From Planctomycetota bacterium (GTDB taxonomy: Bacteria > Planctomycetota > Planctomycetia > Isosphaerales > Isosphaeraceae), in contig JAJYWB010000053.1 of assembly GCA_021791715.1 (NCBI GenBank), positions 1 to 43,718 on the forward strand: a stretch of DNA of 43,718 nucleotides, in the 5' to 3' direction. The notes under the pieces were generated by a model. It did not search any database. It saw only the letters and a list, made by a program, of their open reading frames with translations, and was not told the DNA's origin. Of this stretch, positions 1 to 8,579 are shown piece by piece. Made by a program: the position numbers and the translations under genes. Position 1 is the stretch's first letter; each line of letters starts with the position of its first letter.

Positions 1-484
1 CGGCTCGGTCGGCGCCTCGCCCTCCCGGAATCAACTTTTCTGGGGCTGCGATCACATGGCTTGTCGAACCGGACTGGCTTGGCGAACCGGACTGGCTCGG
101 CGAACTCTTATGGGAGGGCGAACCTCCCGGTGAGCAGTCTTTGATTTGGTGATGTTCACAATCGACGGCTCGGTCGGCGCCTCGCCCTCCCGGATTGAAC
201 ATTTCGGGGTTGGTGATCTGAAGGGACGGCGAACTCTTATGGGAGGGCGAACTCTTATGGGAGGGCGAACTCTTATGGGAGGGCGAACCTCCTGGTGAGC
301 CGTCTTCTTCTTGATTTTGATCTAATCCGGCTCGGTCGGCGCCTCGCGATTCCGGGATCGACATTTCGGGGGCATTGATCTGTTGGGAGTACGAACTCTT
401 ATGGGAGGGCGAACCTCCTGGTGAGCCGGCTTTGATTTGTTGATGCTCACAAACGCCGGCTCGGTCGGCGCCTCGCGATACTGG
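1..484 (-). repeat. Array of palindromic GGGAGGGCGA repeats, left block
   Basis: At least three full units (about 112-192, 278-355, 403-484) and a partial one at the window edge. Each unit has one arm reading GGGAGGGCGAACCTCC then GGTGAGCCG, a spacer of about 25 bp rich in TTTGATTTGTTGATG, and a second arm GGCTCGGTCGGCGCC then TCGCCCTCCCGG, so the arms form an imperfect inverted repeat. A 19-nt subrepeat (GCGAACTCTTATGGGAGGG) is tandemly repeated between 229 and 290. On the minus strand the whole block is stop-free in the frame of the decayed gene at 485-916 and encodes repeated SPGGSPS, SHKSSPS and GGRGADRAG peptides. The same family recurs at 3811, 4246-4790, 13000-13560 and 43347. Confidence 0.85.
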
Positions 485-916
485 ATTAGCGTCGCGCAAT
501 CCTTGCCGCCGTTCCTTTTGCAACCGACGCAATTCCGCCATCGTGCTACTCAAACATCGAACAAGATGCGATTCGTACTTGATGATCGTTTGAAGCGTCG
601 GCCGATCGGGCGAATCGCGATACAGTCGAAATTCCTGCGAATCTTCAAGGGATTTCTCCGATCGATCGTCGATTTCGGCGATCTTCGCCTCGTTCTCAAA
701 CCCGATCACGTGTTTAAGCCGCCACAAATAGAGCGCGGTGAGCTGCGCTTATAAGGTTTAGATGGCCCCGACGGGACACAATTCTTCAACGACGGTCTCG
801 CGGTGTTCAAGCCAATCTTCGAGCTTTTCGACCCCGTCGAACACGGAATCGGTTTGTAACAAATCGAGTTTGGGATTGAGGTAATCGGTTCTCCGGAAGG
901 CTTGGGTGTTGTTCAT
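485..916 (-). pseudogene. Decayed planctomycete hypothetical gene with two in-frame stops
   Basis: Reading the minus strand from ATG at 916, the frame gives MNNTQAFRRTDYLNPKLD and runs 52 codons to TAA (758-760). A second TAA follows two codons later (749-751). The same frame then stays open and reads AQLTALYLWRLKHV, TLQTIIKYESHLVRCLS and MAELRRLQKERR. That pattern (an LxxWRLxR-like helix, then RYExHLxRxLxRALxELxRLQ) resembles the C-terminal half of a hypothetical family expanded in planctomycetes. The N-terminal part of that family is missing, so the locus is truncated as well as stopped. The open frame continues straight into the palindromic array at 1-484. Family assignment rests on remembered pattern only. 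The two stops in one frame are directly visible. Confidence 0.55.
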
Positions 917-1501
917 GATGGTTGATGTTTTGTTGAGATTGAGTTTTACCGTGTATTGTCAATTTTGGTCGCCTTATGATTGCATTTAGACCGAGTGTAA
1001 TGAATCGATCATGTGATTATCGCAGTAGAACGCTGCACCAGAGGGGGTTCCACGATATCCGAGATGTGTAGGCAACACAATTCTTTGATGATATGCAATT
1101 TCATTCGGCTAGATTATGCAGATTCGGTTTTCAAAACGAAACATGCTCCATCCCCGCTTGCGGGGAGGGCCTGGGAGGGGTCGAATTTCGTGAGTGTGAC
1201 TCGGAAAGTAACGTCTGGTCTATCGAGGTAAAGACGATCAATGAATGCAAATCATTTATCGCTTTTAATAGTCTGAGCGTCTCTTGTGGCTAAAACCATC
1301 GTCTGCATGAAGTTGGTAGATGATAGGAATGCCAAATCCGATAAGTCGAGCATTTCGACGGTTCACCCCGAAATTTGATACGAAAACGATTCTTTGACCT
1401 TAAACGTTATTAACTTGGTTTTTTGCGAAAATTAATGAGTTTGATGTTTGTCAATTTCCACGTATAAGCGTTTTGGTAATCTGATCGGAATTCCAAAGCT
1501 A
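917..1501. other. AT-rich non-coding stretch
   Basis: No convincing gene. The stretch is noticeably more AT-rich than the core DNA of the window. It contains one short GC-rich hairpin (1149-1182, listed separately). The two small open frames on the plus strand (1013-1231, 1093-1293) overlap that hairpin in different frames and have no family features, so they are treated as chance. Confidence 0.6.
1149..1182. repeat. Short GC-rich hairpin repeat
   Basis: TCCCCGC-TT-GCGGGGA forms a perfect 7-bp stem with a two-base loop at 1151-1166, followed by GGGCCTGGGAGGGG. It looks like a short dispersed repeat of the genome. Only one copy is in this window, so dispersal is inferred. Confidence 0.5.
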
Positions 1502-2563
1502 TCAGAGTTTAGGTTGCTTTTGTTGATTCATCATCTTGAGATTTTGTTTTCGAATCAATGGTTTAGCGATACCTTGGACAAAACATGCAGATGTCGCGCT
1601 CTTTTGGTTCATGACGACCCATTTTAAATGTTCTTGAGAATCTTGAATATTCCCCTTTTGATCAAGATCTACACCGATCCAGGTTCTTGCAATCAGCTCA
1701 TAATTTTTTTGGTTGTAGGTATCTTTTTTTTGTGATTCTTCAATAAGTTTTTGTGCCGTGATTCTACCCTCGATATACTTGAGAATATTCATTAATGCGA
1801 AGTGATTCGGGTCTTTTATATTCTTAACTTCCTTTAAAAGTCGATCCGCCTCTTTATCCCGTTTTAAATAACGCAAGCTAAAAATCGCGGGGATCAACGC
1901 AAATTGAGTGGAAGGATCTTGTATGCCGATGTTTTTAATTTCTAGCATTGCATGTTTGTATGAAGATGCGGGGTCATCGATTAAGAGAACCATCGCAAGC
2001 GGGCCGCGAGAGGCGAATCTTCCAAGCTTTTTTTGGATATTTACATAAGTCAAGTAGCTATCTATGAAATGATTTTTATCTTCAATAGCACAATAAATAA
2101 CGGATCTATTTTGATAAGGTACACCGTCTCCTGATGACAATGCAATTGACTTGTCGTTTGCGGCGAACGCTAGTTCAAAATTACCGACACTCGCGAAATA
2201 AATCCCCAACATTCCATAAGCATCGGAGCTGAATGGTGTATCAGCAATGGCTTCTCGTATTTCTCGATAAGCGAGTTCTAAATCTCCATTATACAAATAC
2301 ATGTGCGCAATAATGTTATGATAGTCTGCCGTCGATATAACCCCGTTTTTAAAATACCAATTATTTTTCTTATGCGCTTCTTTCATTAGAAAAAAATCCA
2401 TGGATGTTTGTATGTCATCATGAGCTTCAGCTCGATTCAAAAGTCTTGGCTTTCTCTTTTTCACCATCTTGGTATCATGATCACCCGCAAATGTTGAAAC
2501 AAAAGAAATTCCAACACAAGAAATCATGATAAAGACAGCTATAGTCATGAAGATGTTTTTCAT
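1502..2563 (-). CDS. Exported TPR-like protein, AT-rich
   Basis: A 353-residue protein starting at ATG 2563, chosen because AAGGAG lies 7 bases upstream and a signal-peptide pattern begins exactly there. A basic MKN start is followed by a hydrophobic core (IFMTIAVFIMISCVGISFV), and cleavage is likely near residues 26-28. Opening the frame further upstream would only read through the end of the RHS gene. The mature part is helical, with TPR-like stretches such as AHMYLYNGDLELAYREIREA and YGMLGIYFASVGNFELAF, so it is probably a periplasmic scaffold. It sits 26 bp downstream of the RHS fragment on the same strand, a place where immunity or accessory genes are often found; no immunity family is recognised. 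Its codon use is much more AT-rich than the flanking genes, which suggests transfer. Confidence 0.75.
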   Translation of the reverse strand: MKNIFMTIAVFIMISCVGISFVSTFAGDHDTKMVKKRKPRLLNRAEAHDDIQTSMDFFLMKEAHKKNNWYFKNGVISTADYHNIIAHMYLYNGDLELAYREIREAIADTPFSSDAYGMLGIYFASVGNFELAFAANDKSIALSSGDGVPYQNRSVIYCAIEDKNHFIDSYLTYVNIQKKLGRFASRGPLAMVLLIDDPASSYKHAMLEIKNIGIQDPSTQFALIPAIFSLRYLKRDKEADRLLKEVKNIKDPNHFALMNILKYIEGRITAQKLIEESQKKDTYNQKNYELIARTWIGVDLDQKGNIQDSQEHLKWVVMNQKSATSACFVQGIAKPLIRKQNLKMMNQQKQPKL

Positions 2564-2589
2564 GAATAACTCCTTGATTAATAGATGAT

Positions 2590-3960
2590 TCAATCTGGGA
2601 AGAGAATCCCGGGAGTTCCGAGACCCGGTGGCGGCGCCGGGTTGACAATGAAGATCGATCCGCCGGGACCGAAATGAATTTGTGGGGTATGATTCGGCGC
2701 GACCGGTTGCCCGACCCACGCTTGGCCCCATTCTTCTCCAGGATTTCCTGAGCCGAATTCAGGAGGCCGTCCTCCGTTCAAACCAGGGAAGTGAATCGTG
2801 ATATCGATTCGGAGATGGAGAACTCCGACACGATTTCCCAGATGAATATAGATATGATATTTCTTCAAGATCGATTGAGTCATGTCAATAATCATCTGCT
2901 TGGCTAAATCGCAGACTTCGGTTCCGTACTCGGAGATCAACCTCGCATCGTTTCTGGCCTCTCCTAAAAGCTCTCTTTGATCCAGCGCGGCGAGAAACTG
3001 TCCTTCTCGCGCCATCCAGATGAAAAATTGATCGGCATTACCACCACCACCTCCACCTCCTCCTCCTCCAGCTTGAAAACCATTTATATCTAATAAATTC
3101 ATCACATCATTGAACACAAATCGATAGAGGTTGGAATCACCCGCTTGATATTCCGTGGGATCCAATGAGAGGAATATTCCAATCGTTGACGAATACCCCC
3201 GATGCCAATCATTGTACAATCCCGTGATCGTATCGTACTGCATCCCGTCGAACTTGAATTGACTCCCCGAGCTTGGATTGGTCTCGGCGCGGATCGATCC
3301 GAACGCTCCGTAAGAGATGTGATCGATGACCGTTCCCGACGTGTTGACGATATCGCGAACCGAGCCGAGCTTGCCCGTCAAGTACCAATCGGTCACGCCC
3401 GAGGCGTTCGTGCGCGCAATCATCCCCGTCACGCCAGGAACGTAAGACGGTCCCGCGAGATAACGCTCCAAAAGCGTTCCCGAACCGTTGAACATGGCGT
3501 AAGGCGTGTTCGAGTTCCCGTTGTAAACGATCCAAGTCTGAGTCGTCGTTCCGCCCGATGTCTCGTCGACGCCGATGCGACGATCAAGCGAATCATATTT
3601 ATACGTCGCCGAGGCACTCTTCTCGCTGAATCCCGTCGTCTCGTTGCGATCATTCCAAGTGTACGCCCAAACATCGTATAATTTAGAGAAAACATTCGTT
3701 AGATGATTTTGTGCGAGAAGCAATCCCGACAACCCGAACGCAACCGAATTGGAGACGTCATGTGCGTTCATGCGTTGCATCCTCTGTTCATGCGATACGA
3801 ACTTAATTGTAGAGGGCGAACATTCTGGTGAGCCGTTTTTTATGTGTTGCTGTTCACAAACGCCGGCGCGGTCCGCGCGTCGCCCTCCCGCAGGTACATT
3901 ATCTCGATCCAAACTAAACCTAAGGACGACGATGTGGCGATTGGGGGGGGTGATCGCCAA
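2590..3960 (-). CDS. RHS repeat-associated core domain protein, 5'-truncated
   Basis: A 456-residue frame carrying the end of an RHS/YD-repeat protein: YKYDSLDRRIGVDE, then a core reading DWYLTGKLGSVRDIV, YGAFGSIRAE, FDGMQYDTITGLYNDW and LSLDPTEYQAGDSNLYRF (about residues 190-285). A run of ten glycines separates this from a C-terminal domain of about 150 residues that I do not recognise, the position where polymorphic toxins usually sit. RHS proteins are normally well over 1000 residues, and almost all upstream repeats are missing. The first 50 codons are a palindromic repeat (3811-3890) read in frame, giving AGGRRADRAG and GSPECSPS. The core is also diverged (LLDINGF where DPxG is usual). 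Most likely a degraded fragment; residual expression cannot be excluded. Confidence 0.7.
   Translation of the reverse strand: MAITPPNRHIVVLRFSLDRDNVPAGGRRADRAGVCEQQHIKNGSPECSPSTIKFVSHEQRMQRMNAHDVSNSVAFGLSGLLLAQNHLTNVFSKLYDVWAYTWNDRNETTGFSEKSASATYKYDSLDRRIGVDETSGGTTTQTWIVYNGNSNTPYAMFNGSGTLLERYLAGPSYVPGVTGMIARTNASGVTDWYLTGKLGSVRDIVNTSGTVIDHISYGAFGSIRAETNPSSGSQFKFDGMQYDTITGLYNDWHRGYSSTIGIFLSLDPTEYQAGDSNLYRFVFNDVMNLLDINGFQAGGGGGGGGGGNADQFFIWMAREGQFLAALDQRELLGEARNDARLISEYGTEVCDLAKQMIIDMTQSILKKYHIYIHLGNRVGVLHLRIDITIHFPGLNGGRPPEFGSGNPGEEWGQAWVGQPVAPNHTPQIHFGPGGSIFIVNPAPPPGLGTPGILFPD
3811..3890 (-). repeat. Single palindromic GGGAGGGCGA repeat inside the RHS frame
   Basis: One diverged unit: AGGGCGAACATTCTGGTGAGCC, a spacer with TGTTGCTGTTCACAAACG, then CCGGCGCGGTCCGCGCGTCG and CCCTCCCG. 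It is collinear with the units at 112-484 and supplies codons near the start of the RHS fragment, in the same reading phase as in the other arrays. Confidence 0.75.
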
Positions 3961-4025
3961 GACTTTATCTCTCGCGAAAAATGTTATATAGTTTCGCGAG
4001 GAAGCCGATCGATCTTCAAATAATA

Positions 4026-4215
4026 TTGTACGATCGCGTGTTCGGATAGCAAGGCCCGTTTCCGGTATTTCTCGATTTTTTGAGGGGCTTATTTGACGGT
4101 TGAAAAGCCTGGTTTTCAGGGTTTTTTGAGAGATAACACGAGAAAAATCACGTATATTATGAATTGAACTTGGCGAGCGGATTGATTTTTTGGGATCATG
4201 TCCGTCGACTTTGGG
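4026..4215 (+). repeat. Duplicated gene leader, copy A
   Basis: About 190 bp that matches the minus strand of about 43020-43213 over its full length by eye. Shared blocks include GACGGTTGAAAAGCCT, TTCAGGGTTTTTTGAG (one base longer in copy B), a TATxTTATGAAT box, TGGCGAGCGG, and an ATG (4198) followed by similar codons (MSVDFGACG here, MAVDIGSAG in copy B). It appears to be a promoter, leader and start region copied twice in opposite orientations. What follows the ATG here is the repeat array rather than a recognisable gene. Confidence 0.6.
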
Positions 4216-4245
4216 GCGTGCGGAAATGGCCCGAGACGTCGAGAC

Positions 4246-4790
4246 CGGGAGCGAGAGGCGCCGTCCGAGCCGGCGGATGTCGCGATACGATTCATTTCGG
4301 CGGTTTGTCTCGAGAGAGCGAGGCGATGTCCGAGACGGCGGTTGTCAAAATCAACAAATAAAAGACGGCTCACCAGGAGGTTCGCCCTCTCAATTCATCG
4401 CCCTCCCAAAATAACGCGCTCCCAAATAATCGCCGTTCCAAATTATGATGCCGGCTCACCAGGAGGTTCGCCCTCCCAAAATAACGTGCTCACAAATGAT
4501 GATGCCGGCTCACCAGGAGGTTCGCCCTCCCAGAAGAGTTCGCCCTCCCTTCAGATCACCAACCCCGAAATGTTGAAACCGGGAGGGCGAGGCGTCGTCC
4601 GAGCCGGCGTTTGTCAGACGGGTGCGCAATGCGCCGATCGAGCCGGTGATTGTCAACATCAACAAATAAAAGACGGCTCACCAGGAGGTTCGCCCTCCCA
4701 GATCGGTTCGCCCTCCCTTCAGATGACACGCCCAGAAATGTCGAATCGGGGAGGGCGAGGCGCCGACCGAGCCGGCGGTTATTCCCTCGT
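4246..4790 (+). repeat. Array of palindromic GGGAGGGCGA repeats, right block
   Basis: Five or six complete or partial units in the opposite orientation to the block at 1-484. Clear arms lie at about 4318-4390, 4449-4479, 4501-4531, 4580-4610, 4672-4700 and 4748-4780. Typical elements are GGCTCACCAGGAGGTTCGCC with CTCCC, GATTGTCAACATCAACAAAT and GGGAGGGCGAGGCGCCGACC. An open frame 4198-4797 of 199 codons runs through the array and, in its second half, repeats SPGGSPS, SPSLQITNPEM and GGRGADRAG, the same peptides in the same phase as on the minus strand at 1-484. I do not call the frame a gene, because its first part reads the repeats in another phase. Confidence 0.8.
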
Positions 4791-5104
4791 CACATAAATC
4801 GCCCGGATCAGGTCGATCAACGACACCTCGCCGAACAATCCGAGACTCCCGCGAAAATCAAAGCCCTCCGGGCAGGTTCGCGGTTACCATCTCATGGACC
4901 GGAATTCGACCGGATGAAGGTCGATAACTTGACATCGGGCGACGAATCGATTCGGTCAAGATCGACCCCCGGAAAAGATTTTCCACACGTCCAAACCGAT
5001 CGCGAACCTCGCGCGATCCGCTCTTGCCCAAATTGAACCTCGAGACTACAATTTCAAAACGAATTGAAAGTTCCGCCGATCTCCCGCGAAGGAGCGTCGA
5101 ATCG

Positions 5105-5932
5105 ATGACATCCCCGATCCGAGTTGGAGCGGTCAGTTATCTCAACGCGAAACCGCTTTATTATCGGCTGAAAGAGGCTTCTCGTGGGATCGAGCTGGCG
5201 ATGGACTTGCCCAGCAGGCTCGCCGATCGGCTCGCCGCGGGAGAGCTTGACGTCGCCTTGATTCCCTCGGTCGAATATTTAAGAGGAGCGTCTCGAGGCT
5301 ATACGATCATACCCGATATCGCGATCGCGGCGCGGCGCGCGGTGCGGAGCGTTAAACTCTTCTGCCGCACCCCGATCGATCGGATCGACCGGCTGGCGCT
5401 CGACGACGGGTCGCGCACGAGCCAGGCGCTCGCTCGCGTTTGGCTTAAGGATAAGCACGGGGTCGCGCCGTCGACGATCGAAATTCATCCGATGGGGGTT
5501 CCCGTGCAAGAGAGCCTCGCCGACGCGATTTTATTGATCGGAGATCGCGCGATGAAGGTTCCCGACGACGGCTTCGATTGTGTGATCGACATGGCCGAGG
5601 CCTGGATCGATCTGACGGGGCTGCCGTTCGTCTTCGCGGTGTGGGCTGCGCGTCCGGGGGTCGATCTGGGAGACCTTCCCGAAGTGCTGGCGCGGCGACG
5701 CGACGAGGGAATCGCCGACGCTTTCGAGATCGCGCGCACGTACGGACCTCGACTCGGGCTCGACGTCGATTTATGTTATCAATACCTTACCGTTTCATTG
5801 AGTTACGACCTGGGAGAGCGGGAAATCGCCGGGCTGACCGAATTCGCCCGTCGCGCCGCGAACCTGGGGCTTGCGCCCGAAGGAGCGAAACTTGTCTTCC
5901 ACCGTGGACGCGATTTTGCGCAAAGCCGTTGA
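5105..5932 (+). CDS. mqnA: Chorismate dehydratase MqnA (futalosine menaquinone pathway)
   Basis: 275 residues. MqnA removes water from chorismate to give 3-[(1-carboxyvinyl)oxy]benzoate, the first step of the futalosine route to menaquinone in the cytoplasm. The start at ATG 5105 is preferred because GAAGGAG ends 9 bases upstream and the family signature (IRVGAVSYLNAKPLYYRL) begins two codons later; an upstream TTG has no support. Also visible are DLPSRLADRLAAGELDVALI and EYLRGASRGY, typical of this periplasmic-binding-like fold. Length is normal for the family. The last 41 bases overlap the start of mqnC, so the two are translationally coupled. mqnB, mqnD and mqnE are not in this window. Confidence 0.93.
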   Translation: MTSPIRVGAVSYLNAKPLYYRLKEASRGIELAMDLPSRLADRLAAGELDVALIPSVEYLRGASRGYTIIPDIAIAARRAVRSVKLFCRTPIDRIDRLALDDGSRTSQALARVWLKDKHGVAPSTIEIHPMGVPVQESLADAILLIGDRAMKVPDDGFDCVIDMAEAWIDLTGLPFVFAVWAARPGVDLGDLPEVLARRRDEGIADAFEIARTYGPRLGLDVDLCYQYLTVSLSYDLGEREIAGLTEFARRAANLGLAPEGAKLVFHRGRDFAQSR

Positions 5933-7001
5933 CGGCGAGCGTTTGACATTCGAAGACGGCGTGACGCTGCTCGAATCGGCGGATCTGTTGTCGTTGGGTA
6001 AAGCCGCGAACGCCGTGACCAAACGGCTTCATCCAGAACCGTACCGGACGTACAACATCGATCGAAACATCAACTACACAAACGTGTGCGCCGCGGTGTG
6101 TGATTTTTGCGCGTTTTATCGTAAAGTCGGCCACGGCGAGGCGTACGTTCTGGAACGCGACGTGCTTTTGAAAAAGATCGAGGAGACCGTCGCGCTCGGC
6201 GGCGATCAGATCTTGATGCAAGGAGGGCTTCATCCCGAACTTCCTTTCGAATGGTACGAGGAACTGCTGCGAGACATCAAGGCGAAATTCCCAAACGTAA
6301 ACATTCACGGATTTTCACCCCCCGAGATTCACTTTTTCTCCAAATTGTTTCGAATGCCGCTCAAGACGGTTCTCGCACGGCTCAAGGCGGCGGGTTTGGG
6401 CAGCTTGCCGGGTGGGGGCGGAGAAATTTTGGCCGATCGCGTGCGGAAGGAGATCACCCGCGGCAAGGTTCTCTCCGACGATTGGATCAACGTTCACCGA
6501 GTTTGGCACGAACTCGGCGGCAAATCGACCGCGACGATGATGTTCGGCCACATCGAGACGCTCGCCGAACGGATCGAGCATTTCGATCGCGTACGCAGGC
6601 TGCAGGACGAAACCGGGGGATTGACCGCGTTCATCTCGTGGACTTTTCAACCCGATCACACCGACATGGCGCACGTTCCAGCGGCGGGAGCGTTTGAGTA
6701 TCTACGCACGCAAGCAATTTCACGTCTCTATCTTGATAATATCTCGAACATTCAATCGTCGTGGGTCACCCAGGGCGCCAAGATCGGACAGACGGCGCTT
6801 TATTTCGGCGCCAACGATATGGGGAGCCTGATGATCGAGGAAAACGTCGTCTCGTCGGCGGGAACGGTTTTCCATTTATCGCTCGAAGAGATCCGCCGCG
6901 CAATCACCGAGGCGGGCTTCATTCCCCGACAGCGAAACGTGTTTTACCAATACATCGACGCCGACCCGCTAGCGACGGCCTCGCTCGCCGCGGCGGGGTA
7001 A
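5892..7001 (+). CDS. mqnC: Cyclic dehypoxanthine futalosine synthase MqnC
   Basis: 369 residues from a TTG start at 5892, chosen because AAGGAG lies 6 bases upstream. A further TTG at 5871 would add seven residues and has no ribosome site. MqnC is a radical SAM enzyme that closes the spiro ring of dehypoxanthine futalosine. The cluster-binding CAAVCDFC (Cys65, 69, 72) is intact, followed by GGDQILMQGGLHP, PPEIHFFSKL, a glycine-rich GSLPGGGGEIL, and TATMMFGHIET, all characteristic of MqnC/MqnE. The related MqnE is less likely given the FGANDMGSLMIEENVVSSAG block. It overlaps mqnA and ends 47 bases before a convergent regulator gene. Confidence 0.92.
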   Translation: MSSTVDAILRKAVDGERLTFEDGVTLLESADLLSLGKAANAVTKRLHPEPYRTYNIDRNINYTNVCAAVCDFCAFYRKVGHGEAYVLERDVLLKKIEETVALGGDQILMQGGLHPELPFEWYEELLRDIKAKFPNVNIHGFSPPEIHFFSKLFRMPLKTVLARLKAAGLGSLPGGGGEILADRVRKEITRGKVLSDDWINVHRVWHELGGKSTATMMFGHIETLAERIEHFDRVRRLQDETGGLTAFISWTFQPDHTDMAHVPAAGAFEYLRTQAISRLYLDNISNIQSSWVTQGAKIGQTALYFGANDMGSLMIEENVVSSAGTVFHLSLEEIRRAITEAGFIPRQRNVFYQYIDADPLATASLAAAG

Positions 7002-7048
7002 AATCCGTTTTTATCCTCGCGTTCAACATCGATGAATCCAACATCGAT

Positions 7049-8458
7049 TTATTTAACGCGGAGATTATATTCTCGGATTTTATCGAAGAGTTGGCGTCGA
7101 CTGATTCCCAAACGTTCCGCGGCGCGGGTGCGATTGCCGTCGCAAGCGTCTAGACCTCGCTGAATCGCCCAGCGTTCGACCTCGGCGAGAATCGCCCGGA
7201 GCGGCAAGTCGTCGTCGTGATCGGGACGAACGAAGCTCGTCGTAACGACGGGGTGTTCGGCGGATGCGTCGTCTTTCGATATATGTTCAGGCAGGATCGC
7301 CTGGCCGCGGGCCGCGATCGCGGCGCGGGCGAGGCTGTTTTCGAGCTCGCGGACGTTCCCCGGCCAGTCGTGAGTCTCGATCGCGCGGAGCGCCTCGTCC
7401 GAAAGCGAAAGACCGTGCCAACCGTATTTTCGTTCCAAACGTCTCAAAATATGTTCAGCAAGTTCCGGGATATCGTCGACGCGTTCGCGGAGCGGCGGAA
7501 TCGCGATCCGCACGACGTTGAGACGGTAGAACAGATCTTCTCGAAACCTTCCCGCGGCGACCTCCTTCGGTAAATCACGGTGGGTCGCGGAAATGATTCG
7601 GGCGTCGGTTTGAAGCGTCTCGGTACCGCCGACGCGCTCGAACTCATGACGCTGAAGAACCCTGAGCAATTTGGCCTGCGACGGCATCGGGATCTCGCCG
7701 ACTTCGTCAAGGAAGATCGTCCCTCCGCGGGCGCGTTCAAATCGACCGATGCGCTGTTTGTCCGCTCCGGTGAACGACCCCTTCTCGTGGCCGAAAAGCT
7801 CGGTTTCGATCAACGTTTCGGGGAGCGCTCCGCAATTGACGCGAACGAACGGACCTTTGGCTCGTTGCGAATGACGATGCAGCGCCGCGGCGACAAGCTC
7901 CTTCCCCGTGCCGCTCTCGCCGACGATCAAGACGGGCTCCTCGGTGCGTGCCGCAAGCCCGATCGCCTTGAAAACCTCGCGCATCGCCGCGCCTTTTCCA
8001 ACCATTTCGGGCTCTTCGTCGGGCGCCGCCGCTTCGGAATCGTCGCCGTCGTCGTCGCGCGCCTTGGAACGAAGCGACATCACCTCGGCGGTAAGCTCGC
8101 GCTGACGCAACGCTCGTTTAAGAGTTAGTAAAACGTCGTCAAGATCAAAAGGTTTCGATAAATAATCGTAAGCGCCGCGACGCATCGCCTCGATCGCGGC
8201 GGCCGATCCGCCGAACGCCGTGACGACGATGACGGGAAGTTCGGCAAGCTTGTGACCGATCTCGGCGAGCACCTCCAACCCGTCTTTTCCGGGCATTTTC
8301 AGGTCGAGCAGGACGGCGTCGGGGGGGTCGGTTCGTATTTTCTCGAGCGCGTCGTCGCCGTCAACCGCCTCGATCGCCTGGAAACCCTCGGCGTTCAACA
8401 GCCTCGCCAAATTGCGGCGGATCGTTCGATCGTCGTCGGCCACCAAAATACGAGTCAT
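7049..8458 (-). CDS. NtrC-family sigma-54-dependent response regulator
   Basis: 469 residues in the classic order: receiver (1-120; acidic D8-D10, phospho-acceptor Asp52 in LLDLKMPGKDG, Lys102 in SKPFD), AAA+ domain (about 150-390; Walker A GESGTGKE near 180, Walker B IFLDE near 249), and a Fis-type helix-turn-helix at the C-terminus (GNRTRAAERLGISRRQLFDK). It should activate sigma-54 promoters when phosphorylated. The sigma-54 contact loop reads GSFTGA instead of the usual GAFTGA. Start at ATG 8458 (MTRILVADDD) is preferred because AGGA lies 8 bases upstream; an ATG three codons earlier abuts that site. It lies downstream of the sensor kinase on the same strand, so the two form a pair. Target genes are unknown. 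Confidence 0.92.
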   Translation of the reverse strand: MTRILVADDDRTIRRNLARLLNAEGFQAIEAVDGDDALEKIRTDPPDAVLLDLKMPGKDGLEVLAEIGHKLAELPVIVVTAFGGSAAAIEAMRRGAYDYLSKPFDLDDVLLTLKRALRQRELTAEVMSLRSKARDDDGDDSEAAAPDEEPEMVGKGAAMREVFKAIGLAARTEEPVLIVGESGTGKELVAAALHRHSQRAKGPFVRVNCGALPETLIETELFGHEKGSFTGADKQRIGRFERARGGTIFLDEVGEIPMPSQAKLLRVLQRHEFERVGGTETLQTDARIISATHRDLPKEVAAGRFREDLFYRLNVVRIAIPPLRERVDDIPELAEHILRRLERKYGWHGLSLSDEALRAIETHDWPGNVRELENSLARAAIAARGQAILPEHISKDDASAEHPVVTTSFVRPDHDDDLPLRAILAEVERWAIQRGLDACDGNRTRAAERLGISRRQLFDKIREYNLRVK

Positions 8459-8579
8459 TCGTCGCATCCTGAATCATAAAAGACGAGTCGGCGAGCAAGC
8501 ACGTCGAGGCGACGGATTCGGCCCGATCGATTCGACTTCGACCGATTCGCCGGCTCGATCGATTCTATCAATCTCATGC

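Noticed and set aside
437..754. Plus-strand open frame of 105 codons
   Set aside because: It runs antisense to the decayed gene whose minus-strand frame has family-like residues, and begins inside a palindromic repeat.
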